Of a DNA stretch of 64,000 nt, positions 52,761-61,588 are shown piece after piece. The stretch is taken from the NCBI RefSeq assembly GCF_000009765.2, contig NC_003155.5, positions 8,122,001-8,186,000 of the forward strand, in the 5' to 3' direction. Numbering within the stretch: the stretch's first letter is position 1; every line of letters begins with the position of its first letter. The DNA is from Streptomyces avermitilis MA-4680 = NBRC 14893. Its GTDB lineage: Bacteria > Actinomycetota > Actinomycetes > Streptomycetales > Streptomycetaceae. The notes beneath the pieces are model-generated. The model had not been told where the DNA came from, did not search any database, and saw only the letters and a list, made by a program, of their open reading frames with translations. The translations under genes and the position numbers were made by a program.

Positions 52761-53216
52761 GTGCACACAGTGTCCGGTGGAGAGGTGGCCGGGATCCTGG
52801 TGGCCGTCTTCTGGGCGATCCTGGTCTCCTTCCTCGCCGTCGCGCTGGCGAGGCTGGCCCAGACGCTCAAGGCGACCACCAAACTCGTCGCGGACGTGAC
52901 CGACCAGGCGGTGCCGCTCCTCGCGGACGCCTCGACGGCCGTGCGCTCCGCCCAGACCCAGATCGAGCGGGTCGACGCCATCGCCTCGGACGTCCAGGAG
53001 GTCACGTCGAACGCGTCGGCGCTGTCGACCACCGTCGCCTCCACCTTCGGCGGCCCCCTGGTCAAGGTCGCGGCGTTCGGCTACGGCGTGCGCCGGGCGC
53101 TCGGCAGCCGCCGCGAGAACGTGCCCCCCAAGACGCCCCGGCGTACCGTGATCGTGGGCCGCCCCGTCCCGTCCGCGCGACGCGAGAAGCGGGACAACCG
53201 GAATAAGAGGGACTGA
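52761..53216 (+). CDS. DUF948-domain membrane protein
   Basis: The 151-residue protein from GTG 52761 (another GTG lies at 52770) has one N-terminal helix (EVAGILVAVFWAILVSFLAVALARL). A long helical part follows, LAQTLKATTKLVADVTDQAVPLLADASTAVRSAQTQIERVDAIASDVQEVTSNASAL, the DUF948 pattern of chemotaxis-like coiled coils. A basic tail ends it. The function is unknown. The next gene starts 7 bp later, and alaS follows, the usual actinobacterial order. Confidence 0.87.
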   Translation: MHTVSGGEVAGILVAVFWAILVSFLAVALARLAQTLKATTKLVADVTDQAVPLLADASTAVRSAQTQIERVDAIASDVQEVTSNASALSTTVASTFGGPLVKVAAFGYGVRRALGSRRENVPPKTPRRTVIVGRPVPSARREKRDNRNKRD

Positions 53217-53223
53217 CGCAGCG

Positions 53224-53574
53224 ATGTTCCGCCGTACGTTCTGGTTCACCGCGGGCGCTGCCGCCGGTGTGTGGGCCACCACCAAGGTCAACCGCAAGCT
53301 CAAGCAGCTGACGCCCGAGAGCCTCGCCGCGCAGGCCGCGAACAAGGCGATCGAGGCGGGCCACAAACTCAGGGACTTCGCACTCGACGTCCGCGACGGC
53401 ATGGCCCAGCGGGAGGCCGAGCTCGGCGAGGTGCTCGGGATCGACGCGGACCCCGAACTCCCGGGCCCGCGGCGCATCGCCGCCATCGAGAACAGCAACA
53501 ACCCGAAGTACAGCAAGGACCCGAGGTACGTCGAGAGGTCGACGTACTCGCACAACCGGAATGAGGACCACTGA
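53224..53574 (+). CDS. DUF6167-type small protein
   Basis: The 116-residue protein from ATG 53224 begins MFRRTFWFTAGAAAGVWATTKVNRKLKQLTPESLAAQAANKAIEAGHKLRDFALDVRDGMAQREAEL. It is a single hydrophobic or amphipathic N-terminal helix followed by a charged helical region, as in the small actinobacterial family before alaS. There is no known role. Its stop overlaps the alaS start by one base (TGATG). Confidence 0.82.
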   Translation: MFRRTFWFTAGAAAGVWATTKVNRKLKQLTPESLAAQAANKAIEAGHKLRDFALDVRDGMAQREAELGEVLGIDADPELPGPRRIAAIENSNNPKYSKDPRYVERSTYSHNRNEDH

Positions 53575-56246
53575 TGGAGTCGGCCGAGATTCGCCGCCGC
53601 TGGTTGAGCTTCTACGAGGAGCGCGGTCACACCGTCGTCCCCTCGGCGTCGCTCATCGCGGACGACCCGACTCTGCTCCTGGTTCCCGCGGGCATGGTCC
53701 CCTTCAAGCCGTATTTCCTCGGTGAGGTCAAGCCGCCGTGGCCGCGCGCCACCAGCGTGCAGAAGTGCGTGCGCACGCCCGACATCGAAGAGGTCGGCAA
53801 GACCACGCGCCACGGCACGTTCTTCCAGATGTGCGGCAACTTCTCCTTCGGCGACTACTTCAAGGAAGGCGCCATCACCTACGCCTGGGAGCTGCTCACC
53901 ACGCCCCAGGACAAGGGTGGTTACGGGCTCGACCCGGAGCGCCTGTGGATCACGGTCTACCTCGACGACGACGAGGCCGAGACCATCTGGCGCGACAAGA
54001 TCGGCGTCCCGGCCGAGCGCATCCAGCGCCTCGGCAAGAAGGACAACTACTGGTCCATGGGCGTCCCCGGCCCCTGCGGCCCGTGCTCCGAGATCAACTA
54101 CGACCGCGGCCCCGAGTTCGGCGTCGAGGGCGGCCCGGCCGTCAACGACGAGCGGTACGTGGAGATCTGGAACCTGGTCTTCATGCAGTACGAGCGCGGC
54201 GAGGGCACCTCGAAGGACGACTTCGAGATCCTCGGCGACCTGCCGCAGAAGAACATCGACACCGGCCTCGGCATGGAACGCCTCGCCATGATTCTGCAGG
54301 GTGTGCAGAACATGTACGAGATCGACACCTCCATGGCCGTCATCCAGAAGGCCACCGAGCTGACCGGCGTCGAGTACGGTGCCGCCCACGGCTCCGACGT
54401 CTCGCTGCGCGTGGTCACCGACCACATGCGTACGTCCGTGATGCTCATCGGTGACGGCGTCACGCCGGGCAACGAGGGCCGTGGTTACGTGCTGCGCCGC
54501 ATCATGCGCCGCGCCATCCGCAACATGCGTCTGCTCGGCGCCACCGGTCCGGTCGTCAAGGACCTCGTCGACGTCGTGATCGCGATGATGGGCCAGCAGT
54601 ACCCGGAGCTCATCTCCGACCGTCAGCGCATCGAGACGGTGGCCCTCGCCGAGGAGGCCGCCTTCCTCAAGACGCTGAAGGCCGGCACGAACATCCTCGA
54701 CACCGCCGTCACGGAGACCAAGGCCTCCGGCGGCCAGGTCCTGCCCGGCGACAAGGCCTTCCTGCTCCACGACACCTGGGGCTTCCCGATCGACCTCACC
54801 CTCGAAATGGCCGCCGAACAGGGCCTTTCCGTGGACGAGGACGGCTTCCGCCGCCTGATGAAGGAGCAGCGGGAGCGCGCCAAGGCCGACGCCCAGTCCA
54901 AGAAGACCGGCCACGCCGACCTCGGTGCCTACCGCGAGATCGCCGACGCCGCCGGCGAGACCGACTTCATCGGCTACACGCAGACCGAGGGCGAGTCCAC
55001 GATCGTCGGCATCCTCGTCGACGGTGTCTCCTCGCCCGCCGCCACCGAGGGCGACGAGGTCGAGATCGTCCTGGACCGCACCCCGTTCTACGCCGAGGGC
55101 GGTGGCCAGATCGGCGACACCGGCCGCATCAAGGTGGAGAGCGGCGCGATCATCGAGGTCCGCGACTGCCAGAAGCCGGTCCCGGGCGTGTACGTCCACA
55201 AGGGCGTCGTCCAGGTCGGCGAAGTCACCGTCGGAGCCAAGGCCCAGGTCTCCATCGACGTCCGCCGTCGCAAGGCCATCGCCCGCGCCCACTCGGCCAC
55301 GCACCTCACGCACCAGGCCCTGCGCGACGCCCTCGGCCCGACGGCCGCCCAGGCCGGTTCCGAGAACCAGCCCGGCCGCTTCCGCTTCGACTTCGGCTCC
55401 CCGTCGGCGGTACCCACGACCGTGATGACCGACGTCGAGCAGCAGATCAACGAGGTGCTCGCCCGCGACCTGGACGTCCAGGCCGAGGTCATGAGCATCG
55501 ACGAGGCCAAGAAGCAGGGCGCCATCGCCGAGTTCGGCGAGAAGTACGGCGAGCGCGTGCGGGTCGTCACCATCGGCGACTTCTCCAAGGAGCTGTGCGG
55601 CGGTACGCACGTCCACAACACCGCTCAGCTGGGCCTGGTGAAGCTGCTCGGCGAATCCTCCATCGGCTCCGGTGTGCGCCGTATCGAAGCCCTGGTCGGC
55701 GTCGACGCGTACAACTTCCTCGCCCGGGAGCACACGGTCGTCGCCCAGATCCAGGAGCTGGTCAAGGGCCGTCCGGAGGAGCTGCCGGAGAAGGTCTCCG
55801 CCATGCTCGGCAAGCTGAAGGACGCCGAGAAGGAGATCGAGAGGTTCCGCGCGGAGAAGGTGCTCCAGGCCGCCGCCGGTCTCGTCGACTCCGCCAAGGA
55901 CGTCCGCGGAATCGCGCTGGTCACCGGCCAGGTCCCGGACGGCACGACCGCCGACGACCTGCGCAGGCTGGTCCTCGACGTGCGCGGCCGCATCCAGGGC
56001 GGACGGCCCGCCGTGGTCGCCCTGTTCACCACGGTGGGCGGGAAGCCGCTGACGGTCATCGCCACCAACGAGGCCGCCCGTGAGCGCGGTCTCAAGGCCG
56101 GCGACCTGGTCCGTGCGGCCGCCAAGACCCTTGGCGGCGGCGGTGGCGGCAAGCCGGACGTAGCCCAGGGCGGCGGCCAGAACCCCGCCGCCATCGGGGA
56201 GGCCATCGACGCCGTCGAGCGCCTGGTCACCGAGACCGCCAAGTAA
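53574..56246 (+). CDS. alaS: Alanyl-tRNA synthetase
   Basis: The 890-residue enzyme starts at ATG 53574 with MESAEIRRRWLSFYEERGHTVVPSASLI. Catalytic motifs include RHGTFFQMCGNFSFGDYFKEGAI and MQYERGEGTSKDDFEILGDLPQKNIDTGLGMERLAMILQG. The editing domain has ARAHSATHLTHQALRDALG (HxxxH) and the zinc/editing pair KELCGGTHVHNTAQ. A C-terminal coiled-coil and Gly-rich domain ends with GGGGGGKPDVAQGGGQNP. It charges tRNA-Ala and clears mischarged Ser and Gly. Upstream small genes overlap its start. Confidence 0.98.
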   Translation: MESAEIRRRWLSFYEERGHTVVPSASLIADDPTLLLVPAGMVPFKPYFLGEVKPPWPRATSVQKCVRTPDIEEVGKTTRHGTFFQMCGNFSFGDYFKEGAITYAWELLTTPQDKGGYGLDPERLWITVYLDDDEAETIWRDKIGVPAERIQRLGKKDNYWSMGVPGPCGPCSEINYDRGPEFGVEGGPAVNDERYVEIWNLVFMQYERGEGTSKDDFEILGDLPQKNIDTGLGMERLAMILQGVQNMYEIDTSMAVIQKATELTGVEYGAAHGSDVSLRVVTDHMRTSVMLIGDGVTPGNEGRGYVLRRIMRRAIRNMRLLGATGPVVKDLVDVVIAMMGQQYPELISDRQRIETVALAEEAAFLKTLKAGTNILDTAVTETKASGGQVLPGDKAFLLHDTWGFPIDLTLEMAAEQGLSVDEDGFRRLMKEQRERAKADAQSKKTGHADLGAYREIADAAGETDFIGYTQTEGESTIVGILVDGVSSPAATEGDEVEIVLDRTPFYAEGGGQIGDTGRIKVESGAIIEVRDCQKPVPGVYVHKGVVQVGEVTVGAKAQVSIDVRRRKAIARAHSATHLTHQALRDALGPTAAQAGSENQPGRFRFDFGSPSAVPTTVMTDVEQQINEVLARDLDVQAEVMSIDEAKKQGAIAEFGEKYGERVRVVTIGDFSKELCGGTHVHNTAQLGLVKLLGESSIGSGVRRIEALVGVDAYNFLAREHTVVAQIQELVKGRPEELPEKVSAMLGKLKDAEKEIERFRAEKVLQAAAGLVDSAKDVRGIALVTGQVPDGTTADDLRRLVLDVRGRIQGGRPAVVALFTTVGGKPLTVIATNEAARERGLKAGDLVRAAAKTLGGGGGGKPDVAQGGGQNPAAIGEAIDAVERLVTETAK

Positions 56247-56255
56247 GAGACGGTA

Positions 56256-56726
56256 GTGGGTATGCGCAGAGGACGTCGGCTCGCGGTCGACGTCGGGGAC
56301 GCCCGCATCGGGGTCGCCTCGTGCGACCCCGACGGGATCCTCGCGACGCCGGTGGAGACGGTCCCGGGGCGTGACGTTCCGGCCGCTCATCGCCGGTTGA
56401 AGCAACTCGTCGAGGAGTACGAACCGATCGAGGTCGTCCTCGGGCTCCCTCGCTCCCTCAAGGGGGGCGAGGGCCCGGCCGCGGTCAAGGTCCGCGCCTT
56501 CGCCCAGGAGCTCGCCCGCGTGATCGCACCGGTCCCGGTGCGGCTCATGGACGAGAGGATGACCACAGTGACGGCCAGTCAGGGACTGCGCGCCTCGGGC
56601 GTGAAGTCCAAGAAGGGCAGGTCCGTCATCGATCAGGCGGCCGCTGTGATCATTCTTCAGCAGGCGTTGGAATCCGAACGGGTGTCAGGTAAAGCTCCCG
56701 GTGAGGGCGTCGAAGTGGTCATCTGA
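56256..56726 (+). CDS. ruvX: Pre-16S rRNA nuclease YqgF (RuvX)
   Basis: The 156-residue protein (GTG 56256; ATG 56262 is also possible) has the RNase H-like fold: LAVDVGDARIGVASCDPDGILATPVETV (first Asp), YEPIEVVLGLPRSLKGGEGPAAVKVRAFA, VRLMDERMTTVTASQGLRASGVKSKKGRSVIDQAAAVIILQQAL (E and D sites). YqgF proteins process the 5' end of 16S rRNA; the name Holliday junction resolvase is older. It lies between alaS and mltG, the common actinobacterial order. Confidence 0.92.
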   Translation: MGMRRGRRLAVDVGDARIGVASCDPDGILATPVETVPGRDVPAAHRRLKQLVEEYEPIEVVLGLPRSLKGGEGPAAVKVRAFAQELARVIAPVPVRLMDERMTTVTASQGLRASGVKSKKGRSVIDQAAAVIILQQALESERVSGKAPGEGVEVVI

Positions 56727-56851
56727 TCGCGATACGGTAACGTTCCGCGCGATGCGGCGGTGTTCGAACAGTCGCCGCACAGCAGAAGAGGCGGAACGGA
56801 GGCGGTGCCACAAGCGCCGTACGACCGCCGCCTCGCGGCTCTAGGGGATCG

Positions 56852-58669
56852 ATGACTGAGTATGGCCGGGGCCCAGGCTCCGAACCGTGGCATCCGGAGG
56901 ACCCGTTGTACGGGGACGGCGGATGGGGAGGACAGGAGCCCCACGCGGCCCAGTCCGCCTACGGCGGCCAGCCGCAGCACTATCCGCAGCAGCCGCAGCA
57001 GCAGTACGGCGACTGGGGCAACGGCCAGCAGGCCGGGTACGACCAGGGCGGGCAGCAGTACGAGCAGCAGTACGCGGACCAGGGGCAGCAGTACCCCCAG
57101 CAGAACGCGGCCCAGCAGCAGTACCAGCAGCACGCCGCCCAGGGGCAGCAGCACAACCCCCAGAATCACCAGCAGCACGACCCTCAAGGTCAGCAGCAGC
57201 ACAACCCCCAAGGTCAGCAGCAGTATGCCGACCAGACTCATCAGCAGTACGGCAACGGCGGCTGGGAGACCGGGGCGCACCCCCAGGTCCCGTATGCCGC
57301 CGATCCGGCCGACCCGTACGGGGGGCAGCCCGCCGCGTACAGCGGTGAGCAGCCCGACTTCTACGGCACGCCCGACGCCTACCCGCCCCCGGAGCCGCCC
57401 GGTCGGCGCCGCGCCGAGCCCAAGCCCGAGCCCGAGCCGGAGACCGACTGGGACCCGGGCCCCGATGAGGGAGAACACGCCTTCTTCGCGGGCGGCGGCG
57501 ACGATGACGACGACCTCGACGACGAGGCCAAGGGCCGCGGCGGACGAGGTGACCGCCGTGGCCGTGGCGATGGCAAGGCAAAGAAGCGCCGCAACGGATG
57601 CGCCTGCCTGGTGGTCGTGCTGGTGTTCGGCGGTGGCCTCGGCGGTGTCGGGTACTACGGCTGGCAGTTCTACCAAAATCGTTTCGGCGCGGCACCCGAC
57701 TACGCGGGGGACGGGACGGGCGAGCAGGTGACCGTCGTCATCCCGAAGGGTGCCTTCGGGTCGGTGATCGGCCAGAAGCTGGAGGAGGCCGGGGTCGTCA
57801 AGAGCGCCGGGGCCTTCGTCTCCGCTCAGGCGACGAATCCCGACGGGGACAAGATCCAGCCGGGCGCGTACACGCTCAAGAAGGAAATGTCCGCGAAGAG
57901 CGCCGTCGAGCTCATGCTCAGCCCCAAGAGCAAGAACAACCTGACGGTCTACGAGGGCCAGCGCAACGCGCGGGTCTACACCGCGATCGACACGCGTCTC
58001 GGAGTCAAAAAGGGAACCACCAAGGGCGTCGCCGAGAAGGAATGGTCGACCCTCGGGCTCCCGGACTGGGCGAACACCGACAAGGACATCAAGGACCCGC
58101 TGGAGGGATTCCTCTACCCGTCCACCTATCCGGTCTCCAAGGGCATGAAGCCCAAGGACGTCCTGAAGGAAATGGTCAACCTGGCCAAGGACAAGTACGC
58201 CGCACTGGGCATCCAGGCGAAGGCCAAGGACCTGAACCTGAAGAATCCGCTCCAGGTCCTGACGGTCGCGAGCCTCGTCCAGTCCGAAGGAAACTCCAAG
58301 AACGACTTCGAAAAGGTCGCGCGGGTCGTCTACAACCGTCTGAAGCCGGACAACACCGAGACCTACGGCCTCCTCGACTTCGACTCCACGGTGAATTACC
58401 TGCGCGGCGAATCCAAGCTCGCCACCGGTTCGGTCAACGACCTGCGGAAGATCAACGACCCGTACAACACCTACAAGATCAAGGGTCTGCCGCCCGGACC
58501 GATCAGCAACCCCGGTGATGTGGCGATCAACGCGGCCCTCAATCCGGCCAAGGGCAACTGGTACTACTTCGTTTCGATCAGCGCGGACAAGACGCTTTTC
58601 GCCGAGACCAACGAAGAGCAGAACCGCAATCGCGAGAAGTACCTCGAAGAGCAGAAGAACGGACAATGA
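56852..58669 (+). CDS. mltG: Endolytic murein transglycosylase MltG with Gln-rich N-terminus
   Basis: The 605-residue protein from ATG 56852 has about 240 N-terminal cytoplasmic residues of low complexity. First come QQ, QY and QH runs, where the frame shows a repeated CAGCAGCAG-type pattern, then a Pro/Glu-rich and Asp-rich stretch. One helix (ACLVVVLVFGGGLGGVGYYGWQFY) follows. The external part has the LysM-like region VVIPKGAFGSVIGQKLEEAGVVKS and the catalytic YceG domain: DPLEGFLYPSTYPV, ASLVQSEGNSKNDFEKVARVVYNRL (Glu in QSEG) and LPPGPISNPGDVAINAALNP. It cuts nascent glycan strands. aroE overlaps its stop. Confidence 0.94.
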   Translation: MTEYGRGPGSEPWHPEDPLYGDGGWGGQEPHAAQSAYGGQPQHYPQQPQQQYGDWGNGQQAGYDQGGQQYEQQYADQGQQYPQQNAAQQQYQQHAAQGQQHNPQNHQQHDPQGQQQHNPQGQQQYADQTHQQYGNGGWETGAHPQVPYAADPADPYGGQPAAYSGEQPDFYGTPDAYPPPEPPGRRRAEPKPEPEPETDWDPGPDEGEHAFFAGGGDDDDDLDDEAKGRGGRGDRRGRGDGKAKKRRNGCACLVVVLVFGGGLGGVGYYGWQFYQNRFGAAPDYAGDGTGEQVTVVIPKGAFGSVIGQKLEEAGVVKSAGAFVSAQATNPDGDKIQPGAYTLKKEMSAKSAVELMLSPKSKNNLTVYEGQRNARVYTAIDTRLGVKKGTTKGVAEKEWSTLGLPDWANTDKDIKDPLEGFLYPSTYPVSKGMKPKDVLKEMVNLAKDKYAALGIQAKAKDLNLKNPLQVLTVASLVQSEGNSKNDFEKVARVVYNRLKPDNTETYGLLDFDSTVNYLRGESKLATGSVNDLRKINDPYNTYKIKGLPPGPISNPGDVAINAALNPAKGNWYYFVSISADKTLFAETNEEQNRNREKYLEEQKNGQ

Positions 58670-59502
58670 CGGGCACCGACAGCAAGCGCCGAGCCGCCGT
58701 ACTCGGGTCCCCCATCGCCCACTCCCTCTCCCCGGTGCTGCACCGCGCCGCGTACGCCGAGTTGAGGCTGAGCGACTGGTCGTACGACCGGTTCGACGTG
58801 GACGAGGAGGCGCTGCCCGCCTTCTTCGGGAAGCTCGGGCCCGAGTGGGCGGGGCTGTCGCTGACCATGCCGCTGAAGCGGGCCGTCATCCCGCTGCTCG
58901 ACGAGATCACCGAGACCGCCGCGTCGGTGGAGGCCGTGAACACCGTGGTGTGCACGCGGGACGGGCGGCGCGTCGGCGACAACACCGACATCCCGGGGAT
59001 GGTTGCGGCCCTGCGTGAGCGGGGCATCGAGCAGGTCGACTCCGCCGCGATCCTCGGCGCGGGCGCCACCGCCTCGTCCGCGCTGGCCGCGCTCGCCCGG
59101 ATCTGCACCGGTGAGGTCGTCGCGTACGTCCGCAGCGAGGCGCGCGCCGCCGAGATGCGGCAGTGGGGCGAACGGCTCGACGTCGAGGTGCGTACCGAGG
59201 ACTGGGCGCAGGCGGCCGAGGCACTGCGGGCCCCGCTGGTCGTCGCCACCACCCCGGCCGGTGCGACGGACGCGCTGGCCGCCGCCGTTCCGGAGCGGCC
59301 CGCCACGCTGTTCGACGTGCTGTACGACCCCTGGCCCACCGACCTGGCCGCGCGCTGGTCCGCGTACGGCGGCGCCGTCGTCAGCGGGCTGGACCTCCTG
59401 GTCCACCAGGCGGTGCTCCAGGTCGAGCAGATGACGGGGCGCTCGCCGGCTCCGCTGGACGCCATGCGGCGGGCGGGGGAGCACGCGCTGGCGGCCCGGT
59501 AG
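58666..59502 (+). CDS. aroE: Shikimate dehydrogenase
   Basis: The 278-residue protein starts at ATG 58666, overlapping the mltG stop (ATGA). The N-terminal domain contains AVLGSPIAHSLSPVLHRAAYAEL (shikimate-binding S-x-S) and LSLTMPLKRAVIPLLDE with the catalytic lysine. Next comes VNTVVCTRDGRRVGDNTDIPGM. The NADP fold has ILGAGATASSALAALA. It reduces 3-dehydroshikimate. A 389-bp gap separates it from aroC. Confidence 0.92.
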   Translation: MTGTDSKRRAAVLGSPIAHSLSPVLHRAAYAELRLSDWSYDRFDVDEEALPAFFGKLGPEWAGLSLTMPLKRAVIPLLDEITETAASVEAVNTVVCTRDGRRVGDNTDIPGMVAALRERGIEQVDSAAILGAGATASSALAALARICTGEVVAYVRSEARAAEMRQWGERLDVEVRTEDWAQAAEALRAPLVVATTPAGATDALAAAVPERPATLFDVLYDPWPTDLAARWSAYGGAVVSGLDLLVHQAVLQVEQMTGRSPAPLDAMRRAGEHALAAR

Positions 59503-59891
59503 CCGGTCCGTCAGCCTGCGCGGCGGCTGCGGCGGCTTGGGCAGGTATTTGGCCACCGCGCCTTCTCGAACGACAGCGTCCGCGCGAAGCTGAAGACGGC
59601 GACTCCCTCGCTCGACGTGCTCGGCGCGATGGGACAGAAGTCCGGGGCAGAAGACCGGGCCGCTGCGGCACGTACGTCCGTATCCGGGAGGCGATGGGGC
59701 GCGGCGGCCCGGACGGAGTGAGCCGGCCGTCCGTCGCAGCGTCCGCCAGATGGACCTGGGGCCGGTTCTCGCCACCGGACGTGGGAGGATCGGACCTGGC
59801 GGGCCAGGGCCGCGCACCCGGTCGCGCCGTCGCCGTACGCGAGGACGCGCGTACGCAGGGCAGTACCAGGGCGCGAGTATGAGGAGCACCG
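59503..59891 (+). other. Gap aroE-aroC with a coding-like fragment
   Basis: No known gene is present. One plus-strand frame (about 59542-59720) reads GQVFGHRAFSNDSVRAKLKT and continues ATPSLDVLGAMGQKSGAEDR with strong G/C third positions, as if coding, but it has no start or ribosome-binding site and matches no family I know. In several Streptomyces a prepilin peptidase-like gene occupies this place; it is absent here. A hairpin with 7-bp arms, GTACGCG/CGCGTAC, lies near 59836-59855. Confidence 0.4.
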
Positions 59892-61076
59892 TTGAGCAGG
59901 TTGCGCTGGCTGACCGCGGGGGAGTCCCACGGTCCCGCACTTGTCGCGACGCTGGAGGGCCTTCCCGCCGGCGTGCCTATCACCACGGACATGGTGGCGG
60001 ACCACCTGGCCCGGCGGCGCCTGGGCTACGGGCGCGGTGCCCGCATGAAGTTCGAGCGCGACGAGGTCACCTTCCTGGGCGGCGTCCGTCACGGTCTCAC
60101 CCTCGGCTCGCCGGTCGCGATCATGGTCGGCAACACCGAGTGGCCCAAGTGGGAACAGGTCATGGCGGCCGACCCGGTGGATCCGGCCATCCTCGCCGAC
60201 CTCGCGCGCAACGCGCCGCTGACCCGGCCCCGGCCCGGTCACGCCGACCTCGCCGGCATGCAGAAGTACGGCTTCGACGAGGCCCGCCCGATCCTGGAGC
60301 GCGCCTCCGCCCGCGAGACCGCGGCCCGTGTCGCGCTCGGCGCGGTGGCCCGGTCGTACCTGAAGGAGACGGCCGGGATCGAGATCGTCTCGCACGTGGT
60401 CGAGCTGGCCGCCGCCAAGGCCCCGTACGGCGTCTACCCGACCCCCGCCGACGTCGAGAAGCTCGACGCCGACCCGGTGCGCTGCCTCGACGCCGACGCG
60501 TCGAAGGCGATGGTCGCGGAGATCGACCAGGCCCACAAGGACGGCGACACCCTCGGCGGTGTGGTCGAGGTCCTCGCGTACGACGTACCGGTGGGCCTCG
60601 GCTCGCACGTGCACTGGGACCGGCGTCTGGACGCCCGGCTCGCGGCCGCGCTCATGGGCATCCAGGCGATCAAGGGCGTCGAGGTCGGCGACGGCTTCGA
60701 GCTGGCCCGGGTGCCGGGCTCCAAGGCGCACGACGAGATCGTGCAGACCGCCGACGGCGTCAGGCGTACCACCGGCCGCTCCGGCGGCACCGAGGGCGGG
60801 CTGACCACCGGTGAGCTGCTGCGGGTGCGCGCCGCGATGAAGCCGATCGCGACCGTGCCGCGCGCGCTGGCCACCATCGACGTGGCCACCGGCGAGGCCA
60901 CCAAGGCCCACCACCAGCGCTCCGACGTGTGCGCGGTCCCGGCCGCCGGCATCGTCGCCGAAGCCATGGTGGCGCTGGTCCTGGCCGACGCGGTGGCCGA
61001 GAAGTTCGGCGGCGACAGCGTCCCGGAGACCCGGCGCAACGTCCGCTCGTACCTCGACAACCTGGTCGTGCGGTGA
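59892..61076 (+). CDS. aroC: Chorismate synthase
   Basis: The 394-residue protein starts at TTG 59892, with GAGGAG at 59881-59886 at ideal distance. It begins LRWLTAGESHGPALVATLEGLPAG, the family signature. It has RRRLGYGRGARMKFERDEV, RPGHADLAGMQKYGFDEARPILERASARETAARVALGAVA, and RTTGRSGGTEGGLTTGELLRVRAAMKPI. It makes chorismate from EPSP with reduced FMN. aroK starts on the overlapping GTGA. The product feeds pabB-like enzymes elsewhere in the window. Confidence 0.97.
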   Translation: MSRLRWLTAGESHGPALVATLEGLPAGVPITTDMVADHLARRRLGYGRGARMKFERDEVTFLGGVRHGLTLGSPVAIMVGNTEWPKWEQVMAADPVDPAILADLARNAPLTRPRPGHADLAGMQKYGFDEARPILERASARETAARVALGAVARSYLKETAGIEIVSHVVELAAAKAPYGVYPTPADVEKLDADPVRCLDADASKAMVAEIDQAHKDGDTLGGVVEVLAYDVPVGLGSHVHWDRRLDARLAAALMGIQAIKGVEVGDGFELARVPGSKAHDEIVQTADGVRRTTGRSGGTEGGLTTGELLRVRAAMKPIATVPRALATIDVATGEATKAHHQRSDVCAVPAAGIVAEAMVALVLADAVAEKFGGDSVPETRRNVRSYLDNLVVR

Positions 61077-61588
61077 CCGTTCCGCGCGTCGTCCTCGTCG
61101 GCCCCATGGGCGTCGGCAAGTCCACGGTGGGCGCGCTCGTCGCCGAGCGGCTCGGCTGCGCCTACCGGGACACGGACGACGACATCGTGACCGCCGAGGG
61201 CCGCACCATCGCCGACATCTTCGTCGACGAGGGCGAGCCGGTCTTCCGTGCCATCGAGAAGCGGGCGGTGCACACGGCGCTCGCCGAGCACGACGGCGTA
61301 CTGGCGCTCGGCGGCGGCGCGATCCTCGACGCGGACACCCGCGCGCTGCTCGCCGGGCACCGTGTCGTCTACCTCTCGATGGAGGTCGACGAGGCCGTCA
61401 AGCGCACCGGCCTCAACGCGGCCCGGCCGCTGCTCGCCGTCAACCCGCGCCGGCAGTGGCGGGAGCTGATGGAGGCGCGCCGCCACCTGTACACCGAAGT
61501 CGCCCGCGCGGTGGTCGCCACCGACGGCCGCGGCCCCGAAGAGGTCGCCCAAGCCGTCCTCGACGCACTGGAGTTGAAGGAAGCATGA
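61073..61588 (+). CDS. aroK: Shikimate kinase
   Basis: The 171-residue P-loop kinase starts at GTG 61073, overlapping the aroC stop by 4 bp; the longer reading from 60929 lies inside aroC. It has VVLVGPMGVGKSTVGALVAERLG (Walker A), YRDTDDDIVTAEGRTIADIF (shikimate-binding D-x-D), GEPVFRAIEKRAV and LALGGGAILDADTR. It phosphorylates shikimate on the 3-OH. The aroB start overlaps its stop. Confidence 0.96.
   Translation: MTVPRVVLVGPMGVGKSTVGALVAERLGCAYRDTDDDIVTAEGRTIADIFVDEGEPVFRAIEKRAVHTALAEHDGVLALGGGAILDADTRALLAGHRVVYLSMEVDEAVKRTGLNAARPLLAVNPRRQWRELMEARRHLYTEVARAVVATDGRGPEEVAQAVLDALELKEA

Noticed and set aside
52386..56405. Open frame of 1339 codons on the minus strand
   Set aside because: It is antisense to alaS and neighbours. 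Its protein is a Val/Leu/Asp/Gly/Arg-rich shadow typical of the complementary strand of GC-rich genes.
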